Assembly: GCA_021768085.1 (NCBI GenBank)
Contig: JAETOJ010000005.1
Location: 61,870 to 125,869 of the forward strand
Reading direction: 5' to 3'
DNA from: Bacillota bacterium
GTDB lineage: Bacteria > Bacillota > Clostridia > Oscillospirales > Oscillospiraceae
DNA length: 64,000 bases
Shown: positions 1 through 8,471 of the stretch, piece after piece
Numbering within the stretch: the stretch's first letter is position 1
Layout of the letters: every line of letters begins with the position of its first letter
The notes under the pieces: generated by a model
Database searches by the model: none
Told to the model about the DNA's origin: nothing
Seen by the model: the letters and a program-made list of their open reading frames with translations, nothing else
Made by a program: the position numbers and the translations under genes

Positions 1-536
1 ACGTGGCCAACGCCGTGTTTGACGGCACCAGTTGCGTTATGCTGTCCGGTGAGACGGCTTCGGGCAAGCACCCCCTGGAGGCCCTCCAGACGATGGCCAG
101 CATCGTGGAGGCCGCCGAGGGCGGCATCGACTACTGGAAGCGGTTCCGGGCCATGGCCTTTGACCACACCGCCGCCATCTCCGACGCCATCAGCCATACC
201 AGTTGCCTCACTGCCATGGATCTGGGCGCCACCGCCATCCTCGCCGCCACCCAGTCGGGGTATACCGCCCGGATGATCTCCCGGTTCCGCCCGGGCTGCG
301 CCGTGGCCGCCCTCACCACCGAGGAGCGGGTGCGCCGCCAGCTGGCCATCTCCTGGGGGGTGGCCCCCTTCCTGTCCGGCAATGTGGACTCCACCGACCG
401 GCTGTTCTCCCTGTGCGTGGACACCGCCAAAAAGGAGGGGCTGATCCAGTCCGGGGACACCGTGGTGATCACGGCGGGCGTACCGCTGAGCAGCAGCGGC
501 ACCACCAACCTGATCAAGGCGCAGGTGGTCAAATAA
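1..536 (+). CDS. pyk: Pyruvate kinase, C-terminal part (5' end outside window)
   Basis: Last step of glycolysis, PEP + ADP to pyruvate + ATP, cytoplasmic. The window opens inside the gene; the reading frame is set by codons starting at base 3. The motif VMLSGETASGKHP near the start is the conserved end of the catalytic barrel of pyruvate kinases, and the remaining ~110 residues fit the C-terminal regulatory domain. The protein stops right after that domain, so the extra PEP-utiliser-like domain found in some Firmicute enzymes is absent. A strong terminator follows directly, so this is the last gene of its transcript. Confidence 0.96.
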   Translation, partial: VANAVFDGTSCVMLSGETASGKHPLEALQTMASIVEAAEGGIDYWKRFRAMAFDHTAAISDAISHTSCLTAMDLGATAILAATQSGYTARMISRFRPGCAVAALTTEERVRRQLAISWGVAPFLSGNVDSTDRLFSLCVDTAKKEGLIQSGDTVVITAGVPLSSSGTTNLIKAQVVK

Positions 537-541
537 ACTCA

Positions 542-577
542 CCGGCGGCCCGGAACAGACCGGGCCGCCGGCTTTTT
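542..577 (+). terminator. Rho-independent terminator after pyk
   Basis: Perfect 12-bp stem (CCGGCGGCCCGG at 542-553 with CCGGGCCGCCGG at 560-571), 6-nt loop, then CTTTTT. It separates pyk from the serine dehydratase operon, whose own promoter starts four bases later. Confidence 0.93.
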
Positions 578-580
578 CTC

Positions 581-609
581 TTGCGGGAAATCGATCCGTA
601 TGCTATAAT
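581..609 (+). promoter_or_regulatory. Sigma-A promoter of sdaAB-sdaAA
   Basis: TTGCGG (581-586), exact 17-bp spacer, TATAAT (604-609) with an extended -10 TG at 601-602. It lies 35 bases upstream of the TTG start of sdaAB and right after the pyk terminator. Confidence 0.8.
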
Positions 610-644
610 AGGATCTGTAAATTGACCTTTCGGGAGGCGTTTTT

Positions 645-1310
645 TTGAATCTGTTTGACATCATGGGCCCCGTGATGGTGGGCCCCTCCTCCTCCCACAC
701 CGCCGGGGCCGTCCGGATGGGCTACGTGGCCCGGAAGCTGCTGGGCTTCCAGCCCGCCCGGGCCAACATCGCCCTCCACGGCTCCTTTGCCGCCACCGGC
801 GCGGGCCACGGCACCGACCGGGCCATCGTGGCCGGCCTGCTGGCCATGAAGCCCGACGACCCCGATATCCCCCGCAGCTTCCAGTTGGCCAAGGAGGCCC
901 GGCTGGACGTGCGCATCCAGACGGTGGATCTCAGGGACGCCCACCCCAACACCGCCGTCATGACCCTCATCGGGGAGCGGGGGCGCACCGTGGTGGTGAA
1001 CGCCTCCTCGTTAGGCGGCGGACGGATCCGGGTGAACTCCATTGACGGCATGACCGCCGCCTTCTCCGGCGACCTGCCCACCCTTGTCATCCGCAACCAG
1101 GACAAGCCCGGCATCGTCTCCGAGGTCAGCTCCTGCCTGGCCCATCACGCGGTGAACATCGCCACCATGCAGCTCTATCGGGATCGCCGGGAGGGCCTGT
1201 CCGTCATGGTGTTGGAGTGCGACCAGCCCCTCACCCCGGAGATCATCGGCAATATCCAGCTTCTGGGCGGCGTGGTGCGCTGCATCTATCTAAATCTTTC
1301 GGAGGATTGA
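645..1310 (+). CDS. sdaAB: L-serine dehydratase, iron-sulfur-dependent, beta subunit
   Basis: With the alpha subunit encoded next, it deaminates L-serine to pyruvate and ammonia in the cytoplasm using an oxygen-sensitive [4Fe-4S] cluster. The N-terminus (FDIMGPVMVGPSSSHTAGA) is the family signature, and residues ~145-221 form an ACT domain (VIRNQDKPGIVSEVSSCLA) that normally binds serine. At 221 residues it has the usual length of a separate beta subunit. The start is TTG at 645, chosen because GGGAGG lies 7 bases before it and the signature begins there. One base separates it from sdaAA, so the two are cotranslated from the promoter at 581-609. Confidence 0.95.
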   Translation: MNLFDIMGPVMVGPSSSHTAGAVRMGYVARKLLGFQPARANIALHGSFAATGAGHGTDRAIVAGLLAMKPDDPDIPRSFQLAKEARLDVRIQTVDLRDAHPNTAVMTLIGERGRTVVVNASSLGGGRIRVNSIDGMTAAFSGDLPTLVIRNQDKPGIVSEVSSCLAHHAVNIATMQLYRDRREGLSVMVLECDQPLTPEIIGNIQLLGGVVRCIYLNLSED

Positions 1311-1311
1311 T

Positions 1312-2157
1312 ATGTTCGGTTCTGTGGAAATGATGCTGTCCGCGTCGGCGGACAAGCCCTTGTGGCGGGCCGTTTTGGAGGACGACTGCCGGGATCGGGA
1401 CGCGGATCCCGCCGCCAGTCTGGCCCGCATGGGCAGGCTGTGGCAGGCCATGAAGCAGTCCGAGACGGAGTACGACCCCGCCCGCCGCTCCGCCAGCGGC
1501 CTGTCCGGGGGGCAGGGGGCCAAAATGGCCAAGCTGGCCGACCCCATCTGCGGCCCCTTCGTGCAGGAGGTGGCTTCCGTGGCCCTGAAGATGGGGGAGC
1601 ACAACGCCTGCATGGGCCGGATCGTGGCCGCCCCCACTGCCGGGGCCTGCGGGGTGCTGCCCGCGGTGCTCCTCCCCCTCCAGCGCCGGGAGGGGCTGTC
1701 TGATGACGCCATGGTGGAGTGCCTGTACGTGGCCGGCGGGTTCGGGCAGGTCATTGCCCAGCGGGCCTCCATCTCCGGGGCGGAGGGCGGCTGTCAGGCG
1801 GAGGTGGGCTCCGCCTCCGGCATGGCTGCCGCCGCGCTGGTGCACGCCCGCGGCGGCACGCCGGATCAGATGGCCGCCGCCTGCGCCATGGCCCTGCAAA
1901 ACGTGCTGGGGCTGGTGTGCGACCCGGTGGCGGGGCTGGTGGAGTGCCCCTGCGTGAAGCGCAACGTGATGGGGGCGGTGAACGCCCTGACCTGCGCGGA
2001 CATGGCGCTGGCGGGGCTGACCAGCCCCATTCCCTGCGACGAGGTCATCGACGCCATGGGCGCCGTGGGCTGTGCCCTGCCCTCCTCCCTGCGGGAGACG
2101 GGGCAGGGGGGGCTGGCCGCCACCCCCACCGGGCGGCGGATCGCCCAGGGAAGGTAA
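1312..2157 (+). CDS. sdaAA: L-serine dehydratase, iron-sulfur-dependent, alpha subunit
   Basis: Catalytic alpha subunit partnering the beta subunit immediately upstream. The 281-residue length is typical. The conserved PTAGACGVLP segment lies at residues 108-117; Cys161 (GCQAEVG), Cys203 (CDPVAG) and Cys212/214 (ECPC) are the expected cluster-binding region. The order beta then alpha with a one-base gap is the common Firmicute arrangement. It feeds serine-derived pyruvate into the same pool as pyruvate kinase. The following gene starts five bases after the stop, so transcription probably continues into it. Confidence 0.95.
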   Translation: MFGSVEMMLSASADKPLWRAVLEDDCRDRDADPAASLARMGRLWQAMKQSETEYDPARRSASGLSGGQGAKMAKLADPICGPFVQEVASVALKMGEHNACMGRIVAAPTAGACGVLPAVLLPLQRREGLSDDAMVECLYVAGGFGQVIAQRASISGAEGGCQAEVGSASGMAAAALVHARGGTPDQMAAACAMALQNVLGLVCDPVAGLVECPCVKRNVMGAVNALTCADMALAGLTSPIPCDEVIDAMGAVGCALPSSLRETGQGGLAATPTGRRIAQGR

Positions 2158-2162
2158 ACTCC

Positions 2163-2972
2163 GTGAAAATCCTGGTTCTGGGCGCCAGTGGACTGACCGG
2201 ATCCGCCATCCTGCGGGCCCTTCAGGCGGAGGGGCACTCCGTGTCCGGCACCTGTCGGACAGCCTCCGATCCCGCCCTGTTTCCTTTTGATTTGGAGGAA
2301 CCGCAAGCCATTGTGCCGCTTTTGGAGCGCATTCGTCCTGACGTGGTGGTGTCCTGTCTGCGAGGGGAGTTTACCCGCCAATTGGAGGCTCACCGGCTTT
2401 TAGCGCAGTTCCTGTACCAGCATCACGGGAAGCTCCTTTATCTGTCCACCGCCAACGTGTTTGACGGCGACTTGTCCCGCCCCCATTACGAGGGGGATTC
2501 TCCCTGTTCCGACAGCACCTATGGACAATTCAAAATCGCGTGCGAGGCGCTTTTGCAGGCGCGTTTGGGGCAAGACCTTATCATACTGCGTCCCCCGGAG
2601 ATCTGGGGTCTGGACTGTCCCAGGCTCCACTCCCTGACCCAGCGACTCCGGGCGGGCAGCTCCCTTCAAACCTACGAAAACCTGTCCGTCAACTACGCGG
2701 TTGACACCCAGATCGCCCAGTGGATTGTCTTTATTCTGGAGCATGGCCTGCGGGGGATCTTTCACGTGGGCACGCGGGATATCTCCGACTACACCGCGTT
2801 TCTGGAGCGGCTGGCGGAGGGCCGGAGCCTTCCGAAACCTCGCTTTGACATCGAGCGGAATGAAATCCCGCGGTATCAGGCCGTCCTCCCCGGCAGGCAG
2901 GAGATCCCCGCCCGGCTCCAGATCTCTGTGGGCGACGTCCTGCGCTACCTGACAAGCGCCCCCGCGCTGTAA
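2163..2972 (+). CDS. NAD(P)-dependent sugar epimerase/RmlD-like reductase
   Basis: Extended short-chain dehydrogenase of 269 residues. The N-terminal ILVLGASGLTGSAIL is a Rossmann GxxGxxG loop; YLSTANVFDGD supplies the active-site Ser/Thr strand and YGQFKIACE the catalytic YxxxK pair. This layout resembles dTDP-4-dehydrorhamnose reductases, but no other nucleotide-sugar genes are next to it, so the substrate is unknown. The start is GTG 2163, with GGGAAGG 8-14 bases upstream inside the end of sdaAA. It appears to ride at the end of the serine dehydratase transcript, which a minus-strand-facing terminator hairpin closes at 2982-3016. Confidence 0.8.
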   Translation: MKILVLGASGLTGSAILRALQAEGHSVSGTCRTASDPALFPFDLEEPQAIVPLLERIRPDVVVSCLRGEFTRQLEAHRLLAQFLYQHHGKLLYLSTANVFDGDLSRPHYEGDSPCSDSTYGQFKIACEALLQARLGQDLIILRPPEIWGLDCPRLHSLTQRLRAGSSLQTYENLSVNYAVDTQIAQWIVFILEHGLRGIFHVGTRDISDYTAFLERLAEGRSLPKPRFDIERNEIPRYQAVLPGRQEIPARLQISVGDVLRYLTSAPAL

Positions 2973-2981
2973 TCCTCCGTC

Positions 2982-3016
2982 AAAAAACGGGCCCGCCGTC
3001 ATTTGACAGCGGGCCC
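2982..3016 (-). terminator. Terminator hairpin between convergent genes
   Basis: GGGCCCGCCGTC (2989-3000) pairs with GACAGCGGGCCC (3005-3016, one mismatch), loop of 4. The run of six A at 2982-2987 gives the U-tract on the minus strand, so it primarily ends the small gene at 3065-3277 and may also stop the plus-strand epimerase transcript. Confidence 0.85.
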
Positions 3017-3064
3017 ACCCTGGCAAAAGTCCTTGGGGCATCTCCTTACCTTGATGTACTGAGC

Positions 3065-3277
3065 TTACAGCCGCTTCAGCTCCTGCATCACCCCGTTGAT
3101 CAGCATACCGGGCACCCAGCCGTTCAGGAAATCCCGGAGCTGCTCCAGCGTCACCGTCCGGGCCGCCCCCTTCACCGGGTGCTTGGCCAGCATGGGGATG
3201 CGCTTCTGGAACACCGCCCTGCTGTTGGGATTGTCCCACAGCTCGCCCAGCGTAATCTTGTTTTCACGCAGATCCAT
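3065..3277 (-). CDS. Small conserved-looking hypothetical protein, 70 aa
   Basis: Not recognised. The start ATG at 3277 is preceded by a near-perfect Shine-Dalgarno GGAGGTGAT, and a terminator follows the stop, so it is a real single-gene transcript. The product is basic with no membrane segment or signal. The first half (LRENKITLGELWDNPNSRAV, then FQKRIP) and the second half (TVTLEQLRDFLNG) look like a compact helical domain. The neighbours give no functional context. Confidence 0.75.
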   Translation of the reverse strand: MDLRENKITLGELWDNPNSRAVFQKRIPMLAKHPVKGAARTVTLEQLRDFLNGWVPGMLINGVMQELKRL

Positions 3278-3343
3278 GGTTTATCACCTCCAACCCCATA
3301 CTATGCGCCAAGGGGCGCAGGCTGACACGAGAGGAGCGCGCAA

Positions 3344-4201
3344 ATGCCAAAACGGACAAGAGGCCCCAAGGGCCAGGAATGGCGGCACGTAGAAAACAAG
3401 AAACTGGTATACACCGTCTACTTCGTCCTGCGCCTGTCGGTGGTGGGGATGCTGGTGGCCCAGTTCTTCAACCGGAACTATGAAAACGTGCTTTTGTGCG
3501 TCCTCACCCTGGTGCTGTTCATGCTGCCCTCCGCCTTCGAGCGGCGGCTCCACATCGACCTGCCCGACACGCTGGAGATCATCATCCTCCTGTTCATCTA
3601 CGCCGCCGAGATTTTAGGCGAAATTCAGTCCTATTATACCCATTTCCACGGCTGGGACACCATGCTCCACACCATGAACGGCTTTTTGTGCGCCGCCATC
3701 GGCTTCGCCCTGGTGGACATACTCAATCGCGAGGAAAAGGTGTCCCTCCACCTGTCTCCCTTCTTCATGGCGGTGACCGCCTTCTGCTTCTCCATGACCA
3801 TTGGCGTGCTGTGGGAGTTCTTCGAGTTCTCCATGGATCAGTTCGTCCTGTTCGATATGCAAAAGGATACCGTGATCAACACCATCTCCACCGTCAACCT
3901 GGATCCCAACCACGGCACCACCGCCGTCATTGTCAAGGGCATTCAGGACGTGATCCTGGTGCTGGAGGACGGCACCCAGATGCCCCTGGGCCTGGGCGGC
4001 TATCTGGACGTGGGCCTTATCGACACCATGAAGGATCTGTTCGTCAACTTCATCGGGGCGGTGGTGTTCTCCGTCATCGGCTATTTCTACGTGAAGGGCC
4101 GGGGCAAGGGCAGCTTCGCCACCCGGTTCATCCCCCGCTTTCAGCGTAAGCCCGCCGCCCCAGCCGCGGAGGATACGCCGCCCGACGCCCCCGGCGCATA
4201 A
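3344..4201 (+). CDS. Integral membrane protein of unknown function (YjdF/DUF2238-like)
   Basis: 285 residues with about five to six hydrophobic helices: ~25-45, 48-64, 70-88, 113-132, 143-162 and 232-252. The polar segment HGWDTMLHTMNGFLCAAIGF and the glutamate-rich LWEFFEFSMDQ resemble the YjdF/DUF2238 membrane family. An extracytoplasmic-looking loop of ~65 residues (170-230) precedes the last helix, and the C-terminal tail is rich in Pro and Ala. The start is ATG 3344, with AGAGGAG 9 bases upstream. No enzymatic motif is visible; the family name is a moderate-confidence recognition. Confidence 0.7.
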   Translation: MPKRTRGPKGQEWRHVENKKLVYTVYFVLRLSVVGMLVAQFFNRNYENVLLCVLTLVLFMLPSAFERRLHIDLPDTLEIIILLFIYAAEILGEIQSYYTHFHGWDTMLHTMNGFLCAAIGFALVDILNREEKVSLHLSPFFMAVTAFCFSMTIGVLWEFFEFSMDQFVLFDMQKDTVINTISTVNLDPNHGTTAVIVKGIQDVILVLEDGTQMPLGLGGYLDVGLIDTMKDLFVNFIGAVVFSVIGYFYVKGRGKGSFATRFIPRFQRKPAAPAAEDTPPDAPGA

Positions 4202-4269
4202 TCCAACCGGGAGCGGGCATACTCCTTCTTGTACTCGGGAATCCCAAGCGATACAAGGAGGAAACGATC

Positions 4270-4455
4270 ATGATGAACCAGACCAATCCCAGCATCAAGT
4301 GTTCTGTGAACAGCTGCACCTACCACAAGGATCAGCGCTGTACCCTCAACGAGATCCAGGTGGGCCACTGCCAGAACAGCGTGTGCGACTGCAAGGAGAC
4401 GGAGTGCGCGTCCTTCAAGCTGGGCGACCACGGCACCACCTGCGGCTGCAACTAA
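4270..4455 (+). CDS. DUF1540 cysteine-rich small protein
   Basis: 61 residues with regularly spaced cysteines (CSVNSCTYHKDQRC, then CQNSVCDCKETECASF), the pattern of DUF1540 proteins of clostridia. The function is not known; the Cys arrangement suggests metal binding. The start is ATG 4270 with AAGGAGG 8 bases upstream. A terminator follows at 4471. Confidence 0.88.
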   Translation: MMNQTNPSIKCSVNSCTYHKDQRCTLNEIQVGHCQNSVCDCKETECASFKLGDHGTTCGCN

Positions 4456-4470
4456 CCGGAGTAAGGCCGG

Positions 4471-4507
4471 AAAACGGGGACGGGCGAAAGTCCGCCCCCG
4501 TTTTCTT
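4471..4507 (+). terminator. Terminator after the DUF1540 gene
   Basis: AAAACGGGG with an imperfect inner GC stem, small loop AAAG, then CCCCGTTTT followed by CTTTAT. It ends the small-gene transcript before the ilv promoter. Confidence 0.8.
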
Positions 4508-4589
4508 TATAATTTCCCCCAAAAACCCGGCAAAAACTGCTGGTTTTTTGTCTGAGCGGCGAAATTTCCAGCCCGCCAAGCATTTTACA

Positions 4590-4618
4590 TTGACAAATCC
4601 CCCGCAACACGATATCAT
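4590..4618 (+). promoter_or_regulatory. Sigma-A promoter of ilvBNC
   Basis: Consensus TTGACA at 4590-4595, 17-bp spacer, TATCAT at 4613-4618. The predicted start near 4625 leaves a leader of about 100 bases before ilvB, too short for a T-box but long enough for the hairpin annotated at 4667-4704. Confidence 0.82.
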
Positions 4619-4666
4619 AGCTTCAATACGTTAAATTATGTATGCGCGTTTCAAACGCACCGAGGA

Positions 4667-4704
4667 GCATGGCTCGTCCTGTGTGGGACGCGGCTGTGCT
4701 TTTT
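4667..4704 (+). promoter_or_regulatory. Possible attenuator hairpin in the ilvB leader
   Basis: An imperfect 12-13-bp stem (4667-4679 with 4686-4699, containing G-U pairs and one bulge) is followed directly by TTTTT (4700-4704), seven bases before the ilvB ribosome-binding site. The position, inside the leader of an amino-acid biosynthesis operon, suggests premature termination control. No anti-terminator or leader peptide rich in branched-chain codons ahead of the stem is evident, so this is inference only. Confidence 0.4.
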
Positions 4705-4726
4705 GTCATAAAAGGAGGTTCCCACC

Positions 4727-6436
4727 ATGCGGATGCGCGGATCCCAGATTGTCATGGAGTGCCTGCTGGAGCAGGGGGTGGACACGGTGTTCGGCTACCC
4801 CGGCGGCACCATTCTCAACATCTACGACGAGTTCGAGCTCCACGGCTACGGCCAGAAGATCCACCACTACCTCACCGCCCATGAGCAGGGCGCGTCCCAC
4901 GCCGCCGACGGCTACGCCCGGGCCACCGGGAAGGTAGGCGTGTGCTTTGCCACCTCCGGCCCCGGGGCCACCAACCTGGTCACCGGCATCGCCACCGCCT
5001 ACTACGACTCCTCCCCCGTGGTGTTCCTCACCTGCAACGTCAGTGAGCACCTCATCGGCAAGGACTCCTTCCAGGAGGTGGACATCACCGGCATCACCAT
5101 GCCCATCACCAAGTGCAACTTCCTGGTGAAGGACGTGAACGAGCTGGCCGACGTGATCCGGGAGGCCTTCGCCATCGCCCGCTCCGGCCGCCCCGGCCCG
5201 GTGCTGGTGGACATCGCCAAGAACGTTACCGCCATTGAGGGGGAGTACGAGTACCTGCCCCTGGCGGAGCACCCCAACCACGGCCGGCTGGCCACCCTGC
5301 TGCGCCGCTCCAACCGGGATCTGAAAAACCCCGAGCCCAACCGGGAGGACATCGACAAGCTGCTGGAGCTCATCGCCCAGTCCCAGCGCCCCATGGTGCT
5401 GGTGGGGGGCGGCGTGATCCGCTCCAAGGGGGCGGTGCCCGAGTTCCGCAAATTCATGGAGCGGCTGGACGCCCCGGTAGGCTCCACCATCATGGGGGGC
5501 GGAGCCTGTCCCGGCAACCACCCCCTGTTCACCGGCATGGTGGGGATGCACGGCTCCCACGCCTCCAATATGGCCACCGCTGAGTGCGACCTGCTCATCG
5601 CCATCGGCTGCCGGTTCTCCGACCGGGTGGCCACCGACCCCGCCTCCTTCGCCAAGAACGCCAAGATCGTACATATCGACATCGACCGGGCGGAGATCGA
5701 CAAGAACGTGCTCACCTATCACCACATCATCGGCGACGCCCGCCGGGTGCTGGAGCTGCTCAACGAGACGCTGCCCCAGCACGACTACACCGCCTGGAAG
5801 GCCCAGGTGTTCGCTCGGAAGGAGCTGCCCCTGAAGAAGGACAACATCCTCCACGCCCACGAGATCCTGGAAACCATCTCCGACCTCACCGGTGGCGACG
5901 CCATCATCGCCACCGACGTGGGCCAGCATCAGATGTGGTCCTGCCAGTACTACCACTTCTCCCGCCCCGGCCAGCTGCTCACCAGCGGCGGCTTCGGCAC
6001 CATGGGTTTTGGCTTAGGCGCCGCCATGGGGGCCAAGGTGGGCTGCCCGGACAAGGTGGTGGTGCACTGCACCGGGGACGGCTGCTTCCGCATGAACTGC
6101 CACGAGCTGGCCACGGTGGAGCACTACCATCTGCCCGTCATCACCGTCATCTTCGACAACCGCACCCTGGGCATGGTGCGCCAGTGGCAAAATCTGATTT
6201 ACGACAAGCGGTTCTCCCAGACAACCCTGGATCGGGGCCCCGACTTCGTGAAGCTGGCGGAGGCCTACGGCCTGCGGGGCTTCCGGGCCAAGAACCAGGC
6301 GGAATTCGAGGACGCCTTCCGGCAGGCGCTATCGGCGGGCTGCGGCTGCGTCATCGACTGCGCCATCGACATCGACGCCATGGTGCACCCCATGGTAAAC
6401 GGCGGCACCCCCGTCACCGATTTCCTGCTTCATTAA
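4727..6436 (+). CDS. ilvB: Acetolactate synthase large (catalytic) subunit
   Basis: ThDP-dependent condensation of two pyruvates (or pyruvate plus 2-oxobutyrate), the first common step of valine, leucine and isoleucine synthesis. It has 569 residues. The N-terminal ThDP domain carries the catalytic Glu53 (AHEQGASHAADGYAR), the middle FAD-type domain spans ~200-340, and the C-terminal domain has the ThDP/Mg motif beginning GDGCFRMN near residue 450. The start is ATG 4727 behind AAAGGAGG. First gene of the ilvBNC operon; 2-oxobutyrate can come from IlvA encoded at 45977. Confidence 0.96.
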   Translation: MRMRGSQIVMECLLEQGVDTVFGYPGGTILNIYDEFELHGYGQKIHHYLTAHEQGASHAADGYARATGKVGVCFATSGPGATNLVTGIATAYYDSSPVVFLTCNVSEHLIGKDSFQEVDITGITMPITKCNFLVKDVNELADVIREAFAIARSGRPGPVLVDIAKNVTAIEGEYEYLPLAEHPNHGRLATLLRRSNRDLKNPEPNREDIDKLLELIAQSQRPMVLVGGGVIRSKGAVPEFRKFMERLDAPVGSTIMGGGACPGNHPLFTGMVGMHGSHASNMATAECDLLIAIGCRFSDRVATDPASFAKNAKIVHIDIDRAEIDKNVLTYHHIIGDARRVLELLNETLPQHDYTAWKAQVFARKELPLKKDNILHAHEILETISDLTGGDAIIATDVGQHQMWSCQYYHFSRPGQLLTSGGFGTMGFGLGAAMGAKVGCPDKVVVHCTGDGCFRMNCHELATVEHYHLPVITVIFDNRTLGMVRQWQNLIYDKRFSQTTLDRGPDFVKLAEAYGLRGFRAKNQAEFEDAFRQALSAGCGCVIDCAIDIDAMVHPMVNGGTPVTDFLLH

Positions 6437-6451
6437 GGAGGGAGAGAAGCC

Positions 6452-7012
6452 ATGACAACCGTTATCAAGCGCCACACCCTGTCCGTGCTGGTGGAAAACA
6501 CCGCCGGCGTGCTCAGCCAGGTGTCCCGGCTGTTCTCCCGGAAGGGCTACAACATCGAGTCCCTGGCGGTGGGCACCACCGACGACCCGGCGGTGTCCCG
6601 TATCACCATCGAGGTGCTGTGCGGGGAGCAGCAGGTGGGCCAGATCATCAACCAGCTGCGCAAGCAGTTCTCCGTCTACTCCGTGCGGCTGCTGCCCCCG
6701 GAGCAGTCCATCCGCCGGGAGCTGGTGCTCATCAAGGTGAAGGCGGAGAGCCGGGAGGTGCGCAACGAGGTGATCCAGATCGCCAACATCTTCCGGGCCT
6801 CCATCATCGACGTGTCCACCCAGAGCCTCACCCTGGCCATCATCGGCCAGGAGTCCAAGGACGACGCCCTGGAGAAGCTGCTGGCGGAATTCGGCATCCT
6901 GGAGCTGGTGCGCACCGGTATGGTGGCCCTGGAGCGGGGCGAGGCGACGATTCGCAACAATTCCGGCAACAAGGTGCGGGAGGAGTTCGACCTGGGCAAG
7001 AATATCCTGTAA
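6452..7012 (+). CDS. ilvN: Acetolactate synthase small (regulatory) subunit
   Basis: 186 residues. The N-terminal ACT domain (~residues 5-78, LSVLVENTAGVLSQVSRLFSRKGYN) is the valine feedback site, followed by the C-terminal ALS small-subunit domain that activates IlvB. It starts 15 bases after ilvB with GGAGGGAGAG before ATG 6452. The 186-residue length is that of long-form small subunits (IlvH type) rather than the short E. coli IlvN. Between this gene and ilvC there is only a weak extended -10 like sequence (TGATATGAT at 7048-7056). Confidence 0.95.
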   Translation: MTTVIKRHTLSVLVENTAGVLSQVSRLFSRKGYNIESLAVGTTDDPAVSRITIEVLCGEQQVGQIINQLRKQFSVYSVRLLPPEQSIRRELVLIKVKAESREVRNEVIQIANIFRASIIDVSTQSLTLAIIGQESKDDALEKLLAEFGILELVRTGMVALERGEATIRNNSGNKVREEFDLGKNIL

Positions 7013-7105
7013 TTGTATCCTGGTTATCATTCTTTTGGGTTCCGCTGTGATATGATGCAGGGAAAGCGTATCCATCAACTTGATTTTATATAAGGAGTGT
7101 TCACC

Positions 7106-8125
7106 ATGGCTAAAATGTATTATGAGAAGGACTGTGACCTGAGCTGGCTGAAGGGCAAGAAGATCGCCATCATCGGCTACGGCTCCCAGGGCCACGCCCA
7201 CGCCCTCAACCTGAAGGACTCCGGCTGCGACGTGTGCGTGGGCCTGCGGGAGGGCTCCAAGAGCTGGCCCGCCGCCGAGAAGGCCGGTCTGGCGGTGAAA
7301 ACCGTCCCCGCCGCCGCTGAGTGGGCGGATATCGTCATGATCCTGATCAACGACGAGGTGCAGGCCGAGGTCTACAACCGGGACATCGCCCCCTACATGA
7401 CCGAGGGCAAGGCCCTGGCCTTCGCCCACGGCTTCAATATCCGCTACCAGCAGATCGTCCCCCCCGCCGGGGTGGACGTGTTCATGGCTGCCCCCAAGGG
7501 CCCCGGTCACACCGTCCGCTCCACCTACGTGGCGGGCAAGGGCGTGCCCTGCCTGGTGGCGGTGGAGCAGGACGCCACCGGCCACGCCTACCAGATCGCC
7601 CTGGCCTACATCGCGGGCATCGGCGGCGCCCGGGCGGGCGTGATGGAGACCACCTTCCACGACGAGACGGAGACCGACCTGTTCGGTGAGCAGACCGTGC
7701 TGTGCGGCGGCGTGGTGGATCTGATGCGCTGCGGCTTCGAGGTGCTGGTGGAGGCCGGGTACGAGCCGGAGAACGCCTACTTCGAGTGCATCCACGAGAT
7801 GAAGCTGATCATCGACCTCATCAACAAGGGCGGCGTGGCGGCCATGAACTTCTCCATCTCCGACACCGCCGAGTTCGGCGAGTACGTCAGCGGCCCCCGG
7901 GTCATCCCCCACGAGGAGACCAAGGCCCGTATGCGCGCCGTGCTGTCCGACATTCAGGACGGCACCTTCGCCGGCAAGTGGATCGCGGAGAACAAGAACG
8001 GCCGCACCTTCTTCAACTCCAAGCGCCAGCAGCTCAAGAAGCATCAGATGGAGATCGTGGGCGGCGAGCTGCGCAAGAACATGATCTGGGGCGGGGACTC
8101 TGATCTGGACACCGCTTCCAACTAA
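7106..8125 (+). CDS. ilvC: Ketol-acid reductoisomerase, class I
   Basis: Converts acetolactate or acetohydroxybutyrate to the dihydroxy acids with NAD(P)H and Mg. At 339 residues it is the short class I form. The Rossmann loop [17 protein letters not shown] begins at residue ~25, and the all-helical C-terminal domain holds the metal-binding acidic residues ([26 protein letters not shown]). The start is ATG 7106, because AAGGAG (7092-7097) lies 8 bases upstream; the in-frame GTG at 7097 overlaps that site. Next step after IlvBN. The dehydratase ilvD and the leu genes are not in the window. Confidence 0.96.
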   Translation: MAKMYYEKDCDLSWLKGKKIAIIGYGSQGHAHALNLKDSGCDVCVGLREGSKSWPAAEKAGLAVKTVPAAAEWADIVMILINDEVQAEVYNRDIAPYMTEGKALAFAHGFNIRYQQIVPPAGVDVFMAAPKGPGHTVRSTYVAGKGVPCLVAVEQDATGHAYQIALAYIAGIGGARAGVMETTFHDETETDLFGEQTVLCGGVVDLMRCGFEVLVEAGYEPENAYFECIHEMKLIIDLINKGGVAAMNFSISDTAEFGEYVSGPRVIPHEETKARMRAVLSDIQDGTFAGKWIAENKNGRTFFNSKRQQLKKHQMEIVGGELRKNMIWGGDSDLDTASN

Positions 8126-8142
8126 AAAGGGTTTGATGAAAA

Positions 8143-8173
8143 AACAGCGGCCCACGTCACGCGGGCCGCTGTT
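8143..8173. terminator. Bidirectional terminator between ilvC and a small minus gene
   Basis: AACAGCGGCCC (8143-8153) pairs with GGGCCGCTGTT (8163-8173). The A-run before the stem (AAAAAAC) gives a strong U-tract on the minus strand; the plus-strand tail (ATTTAC) is weaker. It serves the convergent ilvC and 8176-8385 transcripts. Confidence 0.85.
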
Positions 8174-8175
8174 AT

Positions 8176-8385
8176 TTACTTTAGCTCCAGCCGTTTCTGA
8201 ATCCACGCCACCTTCTCCGCATCCGTCATATCCTCCTCATACACAATGCCTTTGATCTCCTCCAGCGCCCACTCCGCCCTGTTCTCCACGGCCTGACGCA
8301 GTTCATCCATATTGATATCCGGGATTTCCACGGTCACCTTTCCGTTCCGGATCAATGTGGACAGCACAAATTGCAGCGTTGTCAT
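8176..8385 (-). CDS. Small hypothetical protein, 69 aa
   Basis: Not recognised. The start is taken at ATG 8385 because AAGGAG lies 9 bases upstream; an in-frame ATG further up has no such site. The product is acidic and helical (DINMDELRQAVENRAEWALEE, then IKGIVYEEDMTDAEKVAWI), with no membrane segment. The leading VLSTLIRNGKVTVEIPDI looks like a beta strand region. It diverges from the ribbon-helix-helix gene at 8503, and the two share a ~115-bp AT-rich intergenic region. Confidence 0.65.
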   Translation of the reverse strand: MTTLQFVLSTLIRNGKVTVEIPDINMDELRQAVENRAEWALEEIKGIVYEEDMTDAEKVAWIQKRLELK

Positions 8386-8471
8386 TCTGCTTGTCTCCTT
8401 TGCAATATCTTTGTAAAACAGAATAGTCGGCTTTTGCAAAATTTCTGTTTTGTTTATTTATACCACATATT

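Noticed and set aside
4619..4726. T-box riboswitch before ilvB.
   Set aside because: The leader is only ~100 bases and no T-box core sequence or specifier loop could be found.
4638..4884. Short open frames in the ilvB leader as attenuation leader peptides (one contains VLFVI).
   Set aside because: The branched-chain codons fall on or after the T-run of the hairpin, not before it, and the frame runs into ilvB; ribosome stalling there could not control the stem.
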